Made by a program: the position numbers and the translations under genes
The notes under the pieces: generated by a model
What the model was told of the DNA's origin: nothing
Database searches by the model: none
What the model saw: the letters and a program-made list of their open reading frames with translations, nothing else
Shown here: positions 15,041-22,901 of the stretch, in pieces
Numbering within the stretch: position 1 is the stretch's first letter
Layout of the letters: every line of letters starts with the position of its first letter
Assembly: GCA_000770645.1 (NCBI GenBank)
Contig: JQID01000132.1
Span: forward strand, 1 to 33,101
Length of the DNA: 33,101 bases
Source: Desulfosporosinus sp. Tol-M
GTDB lineage: Bacteria > Bacillota > Desulfitobacteriia > Desulfitobacteriales > Desulfitobacteriaceae
Direction of reading: 5' to 3'

Positions 15041-17027
15041 CTTTCTTATAAAACATCGTTTCATAACCGTCGGCTCTAAGTGCCAATCCTTTGATCCAAG
15101 GTGGTGTCCTTCCCATCTGCTCACAAACGGTTTCAAGGGAAACTCCCATGCTGGACTCAATAATTATTTCGTCGTGAACATGACCACAAATAAAGCAATG
15201 GCGGAGTGTATTCATAGCGTAGGCCAGGATATCTCGGCTGATTGCCTGCACAATATTTTCCGTAAATTTCGGACCATAACTTACGATGCGTTCCCACTTT
15301 TTCGTGTTGCCGGTGCCTTCGTAGGTAACAGACTCACCACCAAACTGGTTTGGTTCAATCTTAGGCTTTACATAGGAAAGCCTCCTGCCAGAAGGAAGCT
15401 CAATGAACAGCATTCCTTTTTGGTAGTAGAATTTAATGCCATGCGTTTTAGTATGCGTTCGTAAGCGAACGGCCTCTTTAACCGTTCTGTCGATATCCCA
15501 CCAAAGCTTCGTGATGTTGGGGTTTGAAGCTCTCCAAGAATCAACCAGTGGCTGCAGTTCATCTTCGGTAAGGCCCATTTCCAGCGCACCCATAGCCTTG
15601 AGGGCTCCAGTGCTGCCGCCATATCCAAGTGCCAATTCTGCGATTTTACCTTTTTGGCGGAGATGGCTGTTTACACCATGCTTCTCAACCGGTACATGGA
15701 ACATAGAAGAAGCAGAAGCGCAGTAGATATCACCATTGTTTTCAAATACATCTAATCTCCATTGCTCTCCGGCTAAAAAGGATAGAACCCTAGCTTCGAT
15801 AGCACTGAAGTCGCACACAATAAATTTGTGTCCTGGCTTAGGAATAAAAGCGGTGCGGATAAGCTGAGAGAGGGTATCCGGCACATCATCATAAAGAAGT
15901 TTTACAGCATCATAATCTCCTAGCTTAACAAGGGACCGTGCATCTTCCAAATCAGGGAGATGGTTCTGAGGAAGGTTCTGCAATTGTATATGCCTACCTG
16001 CCCAACGCCCAGAGCGTGATGCGCCATAATATTGGAACATACCGCGAGCCCGGCCATCTGCGCAGACTGTGTTCTGCATAGCCTGGTATTTTTTTATGCT
16101 GCTTTTTGCAAGCTGCTGGCGCAGTAGAAGCACATCACGTTGATCCTCCGGTACCGTCTTAATAAGGGCTGCGACATTCTTTTTGCCAAGGGACTCGGTC
16201 TCTATTCCGCTATCCGAAAGCCACTGTTTTACCTGCATAACGCTGTTTGGATTATCAAGGTTGGTCAGTTCTTTCATGGCGGCAGTGAGTTCTTCTTTGG
16301 ATTTCTCATCGATGATGATGGCATTTTTAACGACGCCCATATCAAGCAGAATACCTCTGTCGTTAATCTCCTGATCCAAATGGTATTCATCCCAAATAAA
16401 CTCAGGTACCGGATAGCTTTCTAAGCGCTTCTTCAGTGCCTGTTCCACTTCGACATCTCGGATATTGTATTTCTTAAATAAGGACCATTTGGCGATATCG
16501 TGTTCAGGCAAATTTCGCGTACGGCCACCATTGACGTTGGTAGGCTTACATGGAACACAGAAGTAGCGAATGAGGTCTTTACCTTCTTTTAGCTTTTGTT
16601 CACCGAGTTTCAGAACGGTACCTACACCATCAAGCGAAAACGGTAAGCCCATATAGGCAGACCATATCATGCTGCAGCGCCACGAAGAGGGATCAAGATA
16701 CGCTCCAACAGTGTCCTCCGGTATGCTGTAGCTGCAAAACTTATCTGGGTGGTGCCTGCGAAGCCAATAAGATAAACAGATCCGCTCGAAGGAAGCGTTA
16801 AAGGCCCATTTTGTTATGGCATCGTCGGTTAGTGCGTTCACGATCTCTTCCGGTATTTTCTCGCCTAAAGCTAAATCAATAACGTGGACCTTGCCGCCAT
16901 TCACTGCGTAGCCAAACAAGAGCACTTCAAAGTGCGGAGATTCAGCATAGCGATAAACACCGCACTTGTTAAGGTCCACATCTGAGTAGGTTTCGAGGTC
17001 AAGTGACAGTGCTTTTATATCTTCCAT
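15036..17027 (-). CDS. Phage family A DNA polymerase
   Basis: A 663-residue replicative polymerase of the Pol I type used by many Firmicutes phages. The N-terminal DEDD 3'-5' exonuclease domain begins SLDLETYS (D10, E12), with WAFNASFERICLSYWL further on. The polymerase domain has motif A (FIVCDFSAIEARVLSFLAG), motif B (RQKGKIAELALGYGG) and motif C (HVHDEIIIE). There is no N-terminal 5'-nuclease domain. Start ATG 17025-17027 has AAGGAGG upstream. It is the last gene of the leftward replication operon and follows a terminator-like hairpin (17043-17077), so its expression may be set separately from the genes before it. Confidence 0.93.
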   Translation of the reverse strand: MEDIKALSLDLETYSDVDLNKCGVYRYAESPHFEVLLFGYAVNGGKVHVIDLALGEKIPEEIVNALTDDAITKWAFNASFERICLSYWLRRHHPDKFCSYSIPEDTVGAYLDPSSWRCSMIWSAYMGLPFSLDGVGTVLKLGEQKLKEGKDLIRYFCVPCKPTNVNGGRTRNLPEHDIAKWSLFKKYNIRDVEVEQALKKRLESYPVPEFIWDEYHLDQEINDRGILLDMGVVKNAIIIDEKSKEELTAAMKELTNLDNPNSVMQVKQWLSDSGIETESLGKKNVAALIKTVPEDQRDVLLLRQQLAKSSIKKYQAMQNTVCADGRARGMFQYYGASRSGRWAGRHIQLQNLPQNHLPDLEDARSLVKLGDYDAVKLLYDDVPDTLSQLIRTAFIPKPGHKFIVCDFSAIEARVLSFLAGEQWRLDVFENNGDIYCASASSMFHVPVEKHGVNSHLRQKGKIAELALGYGGSTGALKAMGALEMGLTEDELQPLVDSWRASNPNITKLWWDIDRTVKEAVRLRTHTKTHGIKFYYQKGMLFIELPSGRRLSYVKPKIEPNQFGGESVTYEGTGNTKKWERIVSYGPKFTENIVQAISRDILAYAMNTLRHCFICGHVHDEIIIESSMGVSLETVCEQMGRTPPWIKGLALRADGYETMFYKKD

Positions 17028-17042
17028 AAGATCCTCCTTTCA

Positions 17043-17077
17043 AAAAAATAAGGGCGGCAGCAGAAGTGCCACCGCCC
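17043..17077 (-). terminator. Intra-operon terminator upstream of the polymerase gene
   Basis: On the minus strand GGGCGGTGGCA pairs with TGCTGCCGCCC (one mismatch), followed by TTATTTTTTT. It lies 16 bp before the polymerase start, between it and the small membrane protein gene, so it is an attenuator candidate. Confidence 0.75.
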
Positions 17078-17083
17078 AAGCGA

Positions 17084-17227
17084 TTAAAACTTATCGAGTG
17101 GATCAAAGTTCTTCGCTTTTTTGCGTTTCTTGATTACGTTCGTAATTTCACTTACGACCCAGAAAAGGGCTCCGACGATAAATATGCCATACAACGTAAT
17201 CAGTTCAATAACAAGAATAGTTTCCAT
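17084..17227 (-). CDS. Small single-span membrane protein
   Basis: A 47-residue protein starting METILVIELITLYGIF. One hydrophobic segment covers about residues 3-27, followed by a basic tail (IKKRKKAKNF) that should stay in the cytoplasm. ATGAGGT lies 7-8 nt before the ATG. It sits in the leftward replication operon between the DUF2815 gene and a terminator-like hairpin. Function is unknown; small membrane proteins of prophages can act in superinfection exclusion or anchor replication proteins, but nothing here proves that. Confidence 0.6.
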   Translation of the reverse strand: METILVIELITLYGIFIVGALFWVVSEITNVIKKRKKAKNFDPLDKF

Positions 17228-17256
17228 TTGATTTACCTCATTTCTTTGTTTGTCTA

Positions 17257-17279
17257 GGGTGGTAGGGTTTCTACCACCC
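17257..17279. promoter_or_regulatory. Perfect hairpin between DUF2815 and the membrane-protein gene
   Basis: GGGTGGTAG (17257-17265) pairs with CTACCACCC (17271-17279) around a 5-nt loop. No T-run follows in either direction, so it may be an RNA-stability or processing element, not a terminator. Confidence 0.45.
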
Positions 17280-17296
17280 CGATTGACCGTTATCTG

Positions 17297-17860
17297 TTAG
17301 GAAAGAAAATCGTCGTCATCCTCAGTAGCAAAGTCATCTTCAGCGTTTGACTTACCGCCAAGAGGTTCGCCATCACGGATCTTCTGAAGGTTATTAAGGG
17401 AACAAGCGATACCTTTATTTCCATTGGTGTTGAATGCGTAGAAGTTCACACTGGCCCGACCATAAACACCGGAATAAATCTCAGATCGCTCGAGGATGGG
17501 CTGACGGTCGGCGTCTACGATGCCAGGAGCGGAGCTGTTGTTGGCATTTACAAAGTATGCGTTGGCGTAAACGGGATCATCAGGACGTTCCGAATCGCCG
17601 TCACGAAGCGGGGTCTTAAGGGTTGTAAGAGGCGGTACAGAACGACCATTTCCTTTGAGCTTGCTTTCACCTTCGTGGTAGGCTGCTTCTATTGCAGCTT
17701 TAATTTTCTGGATGGTCTTGGTGTCGGTCTTAGGAATAATGAGAGACACACTGTACTTGGGCGTGCCGCCATTGATGGATTTAGGCTCCCACGCATTCAC
17801 ATAGCTCCAGCGGGTATAGGGACCAGTCACTACTTTCAACGGGTTAACTGTTTTTGTCAT
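17297..17860 (-). CDS. DUF2815 single-strand DNA-binding-like phage protein
   Basis: A 187-residue protein of the DUF2815 family, which is related to T7 gp2.5-type single-strand DNA-binding proteins. Family-like segments are the early ...KVVTGPYTRWSYVNAWEPK... and YSVSLIIPK, and the middle SGVYGRASVNFYAFN. The last 15 residues are very acidic (EDDFATEDDDDFLS), like SSB tails that recruit partners. The ATG overlaps the TGA of the DUF2800 gene (ATGA), and GGAGG lies upstream. Encoded with a DNA polymerase and a nuclease, it probably coats single strands during phage replication or recombination. Confidence 0.85.
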   Translation of the reverse strand: MTKTVNPLKVVTGPYTRWSYVNAWEPKSINGGTPKYSVSLIIPKTDTKTIQKIKAAIEAAYHEGESKLKGNGRSVPPLTTLKTPLRDGDSERPDDPVYANAYFVNANNSSAPGIVDADRQPILERSEIYSGVYGRASVNFYAFNTNGNKGIACSLNNLQKIRDGEPLGGKSNAEDDFATEDDDDFLS

Positions 17861-18999
17861 GATTTATTTCCTCCTTGATTTTCATCAAAATCTTCATATG
17901 CTGAGTTAAATTCAGGCCTCTTGTCATCAACGGTAACAAGGACCGGTTTTCCAGGCGGCTTATAGGTTAGACCACCAAGAATATCTTCAAATGCCTTTTT
18001 TCCGAGAAGTGCTGTCATAGCAGTTATGCCGAGTAACTTCTTCTCGAATGGGTCTTTACCGGCTGCAATAACGAGATCAGCTGCGGCAGTTTCGTCGGTG
18101 TATTTCCTATTGGACCGACCGGCGACTAATTTGAAACCTTCAAACTTGATACCGTTTAGCGCTTCCTTCAGGGCATATTCCTTGACATCGCTTACCCAGG
18201 AAACCAGTTCATCTGCTTTTGTCAGGATGGCTGCGATCTCATTGTGATCGAGCGTGGCCGGCACCTCGAAGTCGTACTTTGCAAGTTCCAGGTTGTATTC
18301 GGCACGCTTTCTACAAGTTGCTTTGGCCTTACAGAACTGACAATGCTCGCCTGCTTTGTATTCGCCCTCGCCCTTGCTGGCAAGTTGCGCTGTAGGAGAC
18401 AAGACATCCCCAGCCCACTGAATGAGTTCGCTTTTAGAGATGCTGTACTCGCTGATGTTTTCTCTACGTGGTTGATAGATGACCAGGCGGACATTGTCGA
18501 TGTCGTAGATCCCATCGAACAGGGCTAAGCCCCCAAGCGCATAGCAGAACATTTGTGGATTTCTTTCCGATGAAACCTTGATCCCAAGTCCGTATTTATA
18601 GTCAATTACGATCAGGGTGCCGTCGGCGATAATCAAACAGTCCACATGACCAAACCCTTCTGGGACATACCTTGAGAAATCGAGCTTCTGCTCAATAAGT
18701 ACCTGAGGATCAGCGCAGGCTTCCTTTGCTTTTTCAACCTGTTCCAGCACAAAGGATGCATAATTTTCCGCGTGATCGTTCATTTCCTCATCGTAAAAGC
18801 TTAGCGATTCAGTCGGGTCCTTCGTTTGAAGTCCCAGCAATTTTTCAAGCTTATACTGCGCAAGGGTGTGGGCATCGGTGCCTTCCTGCGCAAAGCTGCT
18901 GGAAGAATCTTCGAACTTCTTACTAAGCAGAGCTGATGGTGGACACGCGATCCATCTGTGTGCCGACGATGCGGAAAGCAGTGCGTGTTTTACACTCAT
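17857..18999 (-). CDS. DUF2800 Cas4/RecB-like nuclease
   Basis: A 380-residue protein of the DUF2800 family, a phage branch of PD-(D/E)xK nucleases. The N-terminus reads HALLSASSAHRWIACPPSA. The nuclease core is CLIIADGTLIVIDYKYG (about 125-142), giving the D...D-x-K signature. A cysteine group, C-x2-C-x5-C in ...EHCQFCKAKATC near 223-233, with an upstream cysteine near residue 19, could hold an iron-sulphur cluster as in Cas4 and AddB. It overlaps its neighbours by 4 bp on both sides. It probably acts with the DUF2815 protein in phage recombination, as an exonuclease/SSB pair; that pairing is inference. Confidence 0.85.
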   Translation of the reverse strand: MSVKHALLSASSAHRWIACPPSALLSKKFEDSSSSFAQEGTDAHTLAQYKLEKLLGLQTKDPTESLSFYDEEMNDHAENYASFVLEQVEKAKEACADPQVLIEQKLDFSRYVPEGFGHVDCLIIADGTLIVIDYKYGLGIKVSSERNPQMFCYALGGLALFDGIYDIDNVRLVIYQPRRENISEYSISKSELIQWAGDVLSPTAQLASKGEGEYKAGEHCQFCKAKATCRKRAEYNLELAKYDFEVPATLDHNEIAAILTKADELVSWVSDVKEYALKEALNGIKFEGFKLVAGRSNRKYTDETAAADLVIAAGKDPFEKKLLGITAMTALLGKKAFEDILGGLTYKPPGKPVLVTVDDKRPEFNSAYEDFDENQGGNKS

Positions 19000-19313
19000 T
19001 GAATTGCCTCCGCATCCGCAAGCAATGCGGCATACTGTGACGGGTCTACGCTGGAGAGCTTGTCTGCACCGTGTTTTTTCAACAGATCCTTAAGCGCGTC
19101 TGTGTGTCCGGCTCTGGACATTTCTGCAAACTTCTTCCGAACCTCTACAAACGAATACGCCGGTTTCGGTTCCTCTGTCGGTGGCGCGGGCGTTTCGTGC
19201 ACGGCCGATGTACTAGAGAAAAGCTCAGTAAGCGAGTCCGCAATGTTCATGAGGGTTTGTCCGCAATCCTTGAGTTCAGACAGCACCTGACTCAGTTCAC
19301 TCATCTTGCTCAT
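18996..19313 (-). CDS. Conserved small phage protein of unknown function
   Basis: A 105-residue acidic protein starting MSKMSELSQVLSELKDC. A helical N-terminal part (1-35) is followed by a proline-rich linker (APPTEEPKPAYS) and a C-terminal helical domain, SFVEVRKKFAEMSRAGH...LLKKHGADKLSSVDPSQY. The ATG at 19311-19313 is chosen because AAGGAGG precedes it; longer frames upstream overlap another gene. Homologues in the same place in clostridial prophages are sometimes mislabelled as an rRNA biogenesis protein. The C-terminal pattern resembles a small protein-interaction or SAP-like domain, but I cannot assign a function. Confidence 0.75.
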   Translation of the reverse strand: MSKMSELSQVLSELKDCGQTLMNIADSLTELFSSTSAVHETPAPPTEEPKPAYSFVEVRKKFAEMSRAGHTDALKDLLKKHGADKLSSVDPSQYAALLADAEAIQ

Positions 19314-19473
19314 TTGGAGTACCTCCTTCCTTTTTTTCTTGTTCCTTTGCAGACAAGGCCTTGATTTTCTGGGCCAGTCTCTTGGATACAACGCTGATGG
19401 CGGTGAGGGTGTCAGCGAGCTCTTCATCAAGCTGCTGGTCTTTTGAAGCCTCTGCATGTGTCTGTGTCTGCAT
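19297..19473 (-). CDS. Small helical phage protein, first gene of leftward operon
   Basis: A 58-residue protein, MQTQTHAEASKDQQLDEEL..., rich in Glu, Lys and Ala and predicted by eye to be one long helix. GGGAGG lies 8 nt before its ATG. It overlaps the start of the next gene by 17 bp in another frame, and its end covers that gene's ribosome binding site, so the two are likely coupled. It is the first leftward gene after the divergent control region. Function unknown. Confidence 0.65.
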   Translation of the reverse strand: MQTQTHAEASKDQQLDEELADTLTAISVVSKRLAQKIKALSAKEQEKKEGGTPNEQDE

Positions 19474-19515
19474 GTTGTTACCTCCCTTCCCGAGAGGATT
19501 TGCTACCTCTCTAAT

Positions 19516-19548
19516 AGTCCCAGGACAGTTTTATGTGGTTTGAACGAA
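19516..19548 (+). promoter_or_regulatory. Composite control element, copy 1
   Basis: AGTCCCAGGACA (19516-19527), 13 bp spacer, TGAACGAA (19541-19548). Same spacing in the two other copies. Confidence 0.65.
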
Positions 19549-19597
19549 TAATCTTTCTAAGAATTTTTCAGACCACACATTTTTCATGTCCTTCACT

Positions 19598-19630
19598 AGT
19601 CCCAGGACACTTAGAACAGAAATGAACGAA
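19598..19630 (+). promoter_or_regulatory. Composite control element, copy 2
   Basis: AGTCCCAGGACA (19598-19609), 13 bp spacer, TGAACGAA (19623-19630). Copies 1 and 2 are direct repeats 82 bp apart. Confidence 0.65.
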
Positions 19631-19663
19631 AAAAAAAGACAGCAGATTTTTATGTCTGCTGTC
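19629..19663 (-). terminator. Leftward terminator or attenuator in the divergent region
   Basis: GACAGCAGA (19638-19646) pairs perfectly with TCTGCTGTC (19655-19663). On the minus strand the stem is followed by an uninterrupted run of nine T, then CG. It lies before the first leftward gene, not after a gene. It could stop transcripts started further right before they enter the leftward operon. Confidence 0.7.
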
Positions 19664-19698
19664 GCTTTTATAAAGAAGGAAAAATTAAATATAAAAAG

Positions 19699-19731
19699 TT
19701 CGTTCAAAGTGACGGTTTCTGTCCTGGGACT
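19699..19731 (-). promoter_or_regulatory. Composite control element, copy 3 (inverted)
   Basis: Reverse complement: AGTCCCAGGACA (19731-19720), 13 bp spacer, TGAACGAA (19706-19699). With copy 1 the match extends outward (CTCTCTAATAGTCCCAGGAC against CCCTCTAACAGTCCCAGGAC), so the ends of the region form a long inverted repeat. Confidence 0.65.
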
Positions 19732-19779
19732 GTTAGAGGGACTTTTATGCCGCTCGAATCTTTATAAGGAGGTTCGCTT

Positions 19780-20232
19780 ATGAACGAACAAATGAAATAC
19801 GGTACCGGCGGAGTGGACAAGAAAAATAGTGAAGGTTATTCCGATCCTACTGCATACCAGGCGCTGACAAACATTAGAAAAGAAGACAAGACATTCAAAC
19901 CCCTGGTGTATATCTGCTCACCGTATGCAGGTGATGTAGAGAAAAACACGGAAAGGGCCAAGCTTTATAGCCGCTTCGCTGTTATGGAGAGAAACGCGAT
20001 CGCTTTTGCGCCACACCTACTGTTGCCTTTATATCTTTCAGATGACGATCCGGAGGAGCGCGAGCTTGCGTTTTTCATGGACATTGTTTTCTTAGGTAAA
20101 TGCAATGAGCTCTGGGTGTTTGGCGAGACGATCACGAATGGCATGCAGCGCGAGGTTGAAAAAGCTAAGAAGCGCCGCATGACGATCCGCTATTTTACCG
20201 AGGACATGGAGGAGGTAACAACATGCAATTAA
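19780..20232 (+). CDS. DUF4406-like nucleoside deoxyribosyltransferase-fold phage protein
   Basis: A 150-residue protein. Residues 1-42 are polar and probably flexible (YGTGGVDKKNSEGYSDPTAY). Residues 43-145 form a Rossmann-like domain: LVYICSPYAGDVEKNTERA, then ...AIAFAPHLLLPLYLSDDDPEERE... and ELWVFGETITNGMQREVEKA. This matches DUF4406-type proteins related to nucleoside 2-deoxyribosyltransferases. The conserved acidic residue and the late ITxGM motif are kept; activity is untested. GGAGG stands before the ATG. It is the first gene of the rightward operon and overlaps the primase gene by 10 bp. A role in nucleotide metabolism is inference. Confidence 0.75.
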   Translation: MNEQMKYGTGGVDKKNSEGYSDPTAYQALTNIRKEDKTFKPLVYICSPYAGDVEKNTERAKLYSRFAVMERNAIAFAPHLLLPLYLSDDDPEERELAFFMDIVFLGKCNELWVFGETITNGMQREVEKAKKRRMTIRYFTEDMEEVTTCN

Positions 20233-22481
20233 CGATTTGTACGGCAAACTGCACCGGCAATCAGAAGAACTGCCTCTATCCAAATAAACGTGTGGTTACC
20301 TCGGTAGATGAACTTAAGGAAGCGGTGAAGCAAGACCACGTATGTGCCGAGTATCAGAACAACTACCGAAGTGCTGAAAATTTTATAAAGTCTGATGTTA
20401 TCGTTATGGACTGTGATAATGACCATACTGAAAATCCGGAGGAGTGGATCACACCAGAGGCTTTGGAAGAGCTCATGCCGGATGTTTCTTATGCGATTGC
20501 ACCCAGCCGACACAATATGATTTCTAAGGACGGAAAAACAGCAAGACCCAAGTTCCATGTCTACTTCTCAATCGAAGAGCTAGAAGCTGCGGAAGGCTAT
20601 GTGGCAATCAAAAGGGCCATCCATGCTCAGTTTCCGTTCTTTGATGATAACGCTCTGGATGCGGCACGGTTTATCTATGGTGCAGATGTGGGCGATGTGA
20701 TCTGGCATGAAGGCTGGCTCTCAGTCCTTGATGTGATTGAAGATGTCGACGAGGATTTTGACGATGCTGTGACATACAACTCTGTTATTCCAGCAGGCAG
20801 ACGGAATAAAACCCTGTCACATTACGCAGGCAGAGTTTTGAAACGTTATGGTATTGGAGATAAAGCGCATGACCTTTTCTTAAAGGAAGCAGAAAAGTGT
20901 GAGATACCAATCGAAGGGAATGAACTGACAACCATATGGAATAGCGCGGTGAAGTTTGCTAAAAAGGTTCAGGATCAAGAAGGCTATGTGGCACCTGAGG
21001 ATTTTAACAAAGATTTTAGTGGCGCATCTTTAAAACCCACTGACTACTCCGATATTGGGCAGGCCAAAGTGCTTGCTCGTGAATGTGATGCAGAGCTTTG
21101 CTTCACCGAGGCTACCGATTATTTAAGGTATGACGGTGAAAAATGGGTGGAGTCAAAGCAGAAGGCAGTCGGTGCGATGGAGGAGTTTCTTGATGAGCAG
21201 CTCGCTGACGCAGAAGCACAAGTTTTATCAACACTGGAAGCCTGTATTAAAGCTGGTCTAGAGAAAGCCGTTATCATTACCGGCAAGGGCCTAGGAGATA
21301 TGAACGAAGAACAGCAAATAGCTTATGGCATGTATACCGCTGCGACTATTTATAAGAAGTTTGTACTCAAGCGCCGCGATATGAAATATGTTACTGCGGC
21401 GCTTCAGGCGGCAAAACCGATGTTGCAGCACTGTGTCTCGGATCTAGATAAGGATGAGTTTTTACTTAATACACCCGGTGCAACGATTGATCTAAAAACT
21501 GGCGAAAGTAGGCTTCCAGAAGCTGCTGACTTCATTACGAAGCAGACCAATAGTAAGCTCGGCGAAGAAGGCAAGGAAATCTGGCAACAAGCCCTTCGTA
21601 CCTTCTTTTGTAATGATGCTGCGCTTATCGAATATGTCCAGCAGATTGTAGGCCTTGCTGCAATCGGTAAGGTTTACCTGGAAGCGATCATCATTGCTTA
21701 TGGGGAAGGACGTAATGGTAAATCCACCTTCTGGAATACCATATCAAGAGTGCTTGGTACTTATTCCGGCTCCTTGTCTGCAGACACTTTGACGGTTGGC
21801 TGCCGTAGAAATGTGAAGCCTGAAATGGCAGAGCTTAAGGGCAAGCGTCTCATCATCGCGGCAGAGCTTGAGGAGGGCATGCGCCTTAATACTTCCATCA
21901 TTAAACAGCTTTGTTCTACAGACGAGATTACGGCTGAAAAAAAGTATAAAGATCCATTCAAGTTCACCCCTTCGCATACGCTTGTGCTTTATACAAACCA
22001 TTTACCCCGTGTAGGTGCCAATGATGCAGGAACGTGGCGTCGTCTGATTGTCATTCCTTTCGATGCAAAGATTGAAGGTAGCAGTGATATGAAGAATTAT
22101 GCCGACCACCTCTTTAATGAGGCTGGTCCCTATATCCTTAGCTGGATTGTTGAAGGTGCCATGAAGGCAATACGTAAGAACTTTCATTTATCGCCGCCTG
22201 AGTGTGTTCGTAAGGCAATTGATACTTATAGAGAAAACAATGACTGGATGGCAAATTTCCTAGATGATTGCTGCGAAATCGGTCCGGGCTATAATCAGAA
22301 GTCCGGTGCCTTTTATCAAGAATATCGTAATTACTGTGCACGTAATGGTGAGTATACGAGAAGTACGACCGATTTTTATGCAGCAGTTGAACTCGCAGGC
22401 TTTACGCGTAAGAAGACAAAGAGTGGTTCTTTTATCTATGGCGTGCGTGTAAAAGATGAAGATTTTTTGAATCAACCATAA
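20223..22481 (+). CDS. Phage primase-helicase (P4/D5 family)
   Basis: A 752-residue fusion for phage DNA replication. The N-terminus is a primase-type domain with D63-C-D65 (VIVMDCDND), RPKFHVYF and ALDAARFIYG segments. A PriCT-like helical region follows (GRRNKTLSHYAGRVLKRYG). After a linker, the D5-type superfamily 3 helicase carries Walker A G494-E-G-R-N-G-K500-S, a Walker B-like ELKGKRLIIAAELEEG and the YTNHLPRVG...TWRRLIVIPF segment. ATG 20223 follows GGAGG and lies inside the previous gene. Together with the leftward polymerase and SSB-like protein it supplies the main parts of a phage replisome. Confidence 0.93.
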   Translation: MQLTICTANCTGNQKNCLYPNKRVVTSVDELKEAVKQDHVCAEYQNNYRSAENFIKSDVIVMDCDNDHTENPEEWITPEALEELMPDVSYAIAPSRHNMISKDGKTARPKFHVYFSIEELEAAEGYVAIKRAIHAQFPFFDDNALDAARFIYGADVGDVIWHEGWLSVLDVIEDVDEDFDDAVTYNSVIPAGRRNKTLSHYAGRVLKRYGIGDKAHDLFLKEAEKCEIPIEGNELTTIWNSAVKFAKKVQDQEGYVAPEDFNKDFSGASLKPTDYSDIGQAKVLARECDAELCFTEATDYLRYDGEKWVESKQKAVGAMEEFLDEQLADAEAQVLSTLEACIKAGLEKAVIITGKGLGDMNEEQQIAYGMYTAATIYKKFVLKRRDMKYVTAALQAAKPMLQHCVSDLDKDEFLLNTPGATIDLKTGESRLPEAADFITKQTNSKLGEEGKEIWQQALRTFFCNDAALIEYVQQIVGLAAIGKVYLEAIIIAYGEGRNGKSTFWNTISRVLGTYSGSLSADTLTVGCRRNVKPEMAELKGKRLIIAAELEEGMRLNTSIIKQLCSTDEITAEKKYKDPFKFTPSHTLVLYTNHLPRVGANDAGTWRRLIVIPFDAKIEGSSDMKNYADHLFNEAGPYILSWIVEGAMKAIRKNFHLSPPECVRKAIDTYRENNDWMANFLDDCCEIGPGYNQKSGAFYQEYRNYCARNGEYTRSTTDFYAAVELAGFTRKKTKSGSFIYGVRVKDEDFLNQP

Positions 22482-22501
22482 CAGACTGTCACTGGTGACC
22501 C

Positions 22502-22589
22502 TCGTTATCCTCATATACAAAACTTCGCTTTAGCAAGTTTTTTAAGTAAAAAATAGCCTATAGGGGGTTTTATGTATTGAGGGTAACGA
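22502..22589. repeat. Imperfect inverted repeat in the primase-nuclease gap
   Basis: TCGTTATCCTCA (22502-22513) and TGAGGGTAACGA (22578-22589) are complementary except for one position, 64 bp apart. They enclose a terminator-like hairpin. Confidence 0.4.
22519..22543 (+). terminator. Weak terminator-like hairpin
   Basis: AAAACTT (22519-22525) pairs with AAGTTTT (22535-22541), with an inner GCT/AGC pair, followed by only a few more T. It follows the primase stop by 37 bp and may reduce readthrough into the nuclease genes. Confidence 0.45.
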
Positions 22590-22619
22590 CCGCCACCTAA
22601 ATTTTGATGAGGTACGACC

Positions 22620-22901
22620 ATGAGAGAAAAAGAGATTGAAAAGAAGTTAGTTTTGGAAGCAAAAAAGCGCGGTGGGCTGGCAGTAAAGTTTGTATCTCCA
22701 GGCTTTGATGGTATGCCGGATAGAATCCTTCTAATGCCTGAAGGAAAAATCGCCTTTGTTGAGGTTAAAGCCCCTGGTAAACACCCGCGTCCATTACAGA
22801 TGGCAAGGCACAAGCTGCTAAGAGGATTAGGAATTTTAGTTTTCATATTAGATGACGACAGTCAGATTGGAGGGATTTTAGATGCAGTACAATCCGCATG
22901 A
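22620..22901 (+). CDS. VRR-NUC domain nuclease
   Basis: A 93-residue stand-alone VRR-NUC protein. The motif GMPDRILLMPEGKIAFVEVK gives the D...E-x-K nuclease site (D34, E48, K50 by count), followed by PRPLQMARHKLLRGLG with the conserved glutamine. Single-domain VRR-NUC proteins are phage nucleases, probably structure-specific and linked to replication forks or Holliday junctions. GATGAGGT precedes ATG 22620. It overlaps the SNF2 helicase gene by 20 bp, and the pair is a fixed unit in many Firmicutes prophages. Its DNA substrate is not known. Confidence 0.9.
   Translation: MREKEIEKKLVLEAKKRGGLAVKFVSPGFDGMPDRILLMPEGKIAFVEVKAPGKHPRPLQMARHKLLRGLGILVFILDDDSQIGGILDAVQSA

Larger units (their letters stand above)
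19474..19779. promoter_or_regulatory. Divergent control region of the prophage replication module
   Basis: About 300 bp between the leftward and rightward operons. It holds the three composite elements and the leftward terminator. A 53-codon frame from ATG 19622 lacks a ribosome binding site and lies across the hairpin, so I do not call it a gene. No clear sigma-A promoter stands out, which makes the composite elements the best candidates for promoters or operators. Confidence 0.55.

Noticed and set aside
17066..17257. Rightward ORF of 63 codons
   Set aside because: Shadow of the leftward 47-residue membrane protein gene, which has a ribosome binding site and a sensible translation.
19586..19783. 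ORF in the divergent control region (53-65 codons)
   Set aside because: No ribosome binding site before ATG 19622 and it covers the terminator hairpin and a composite element; likely chance.
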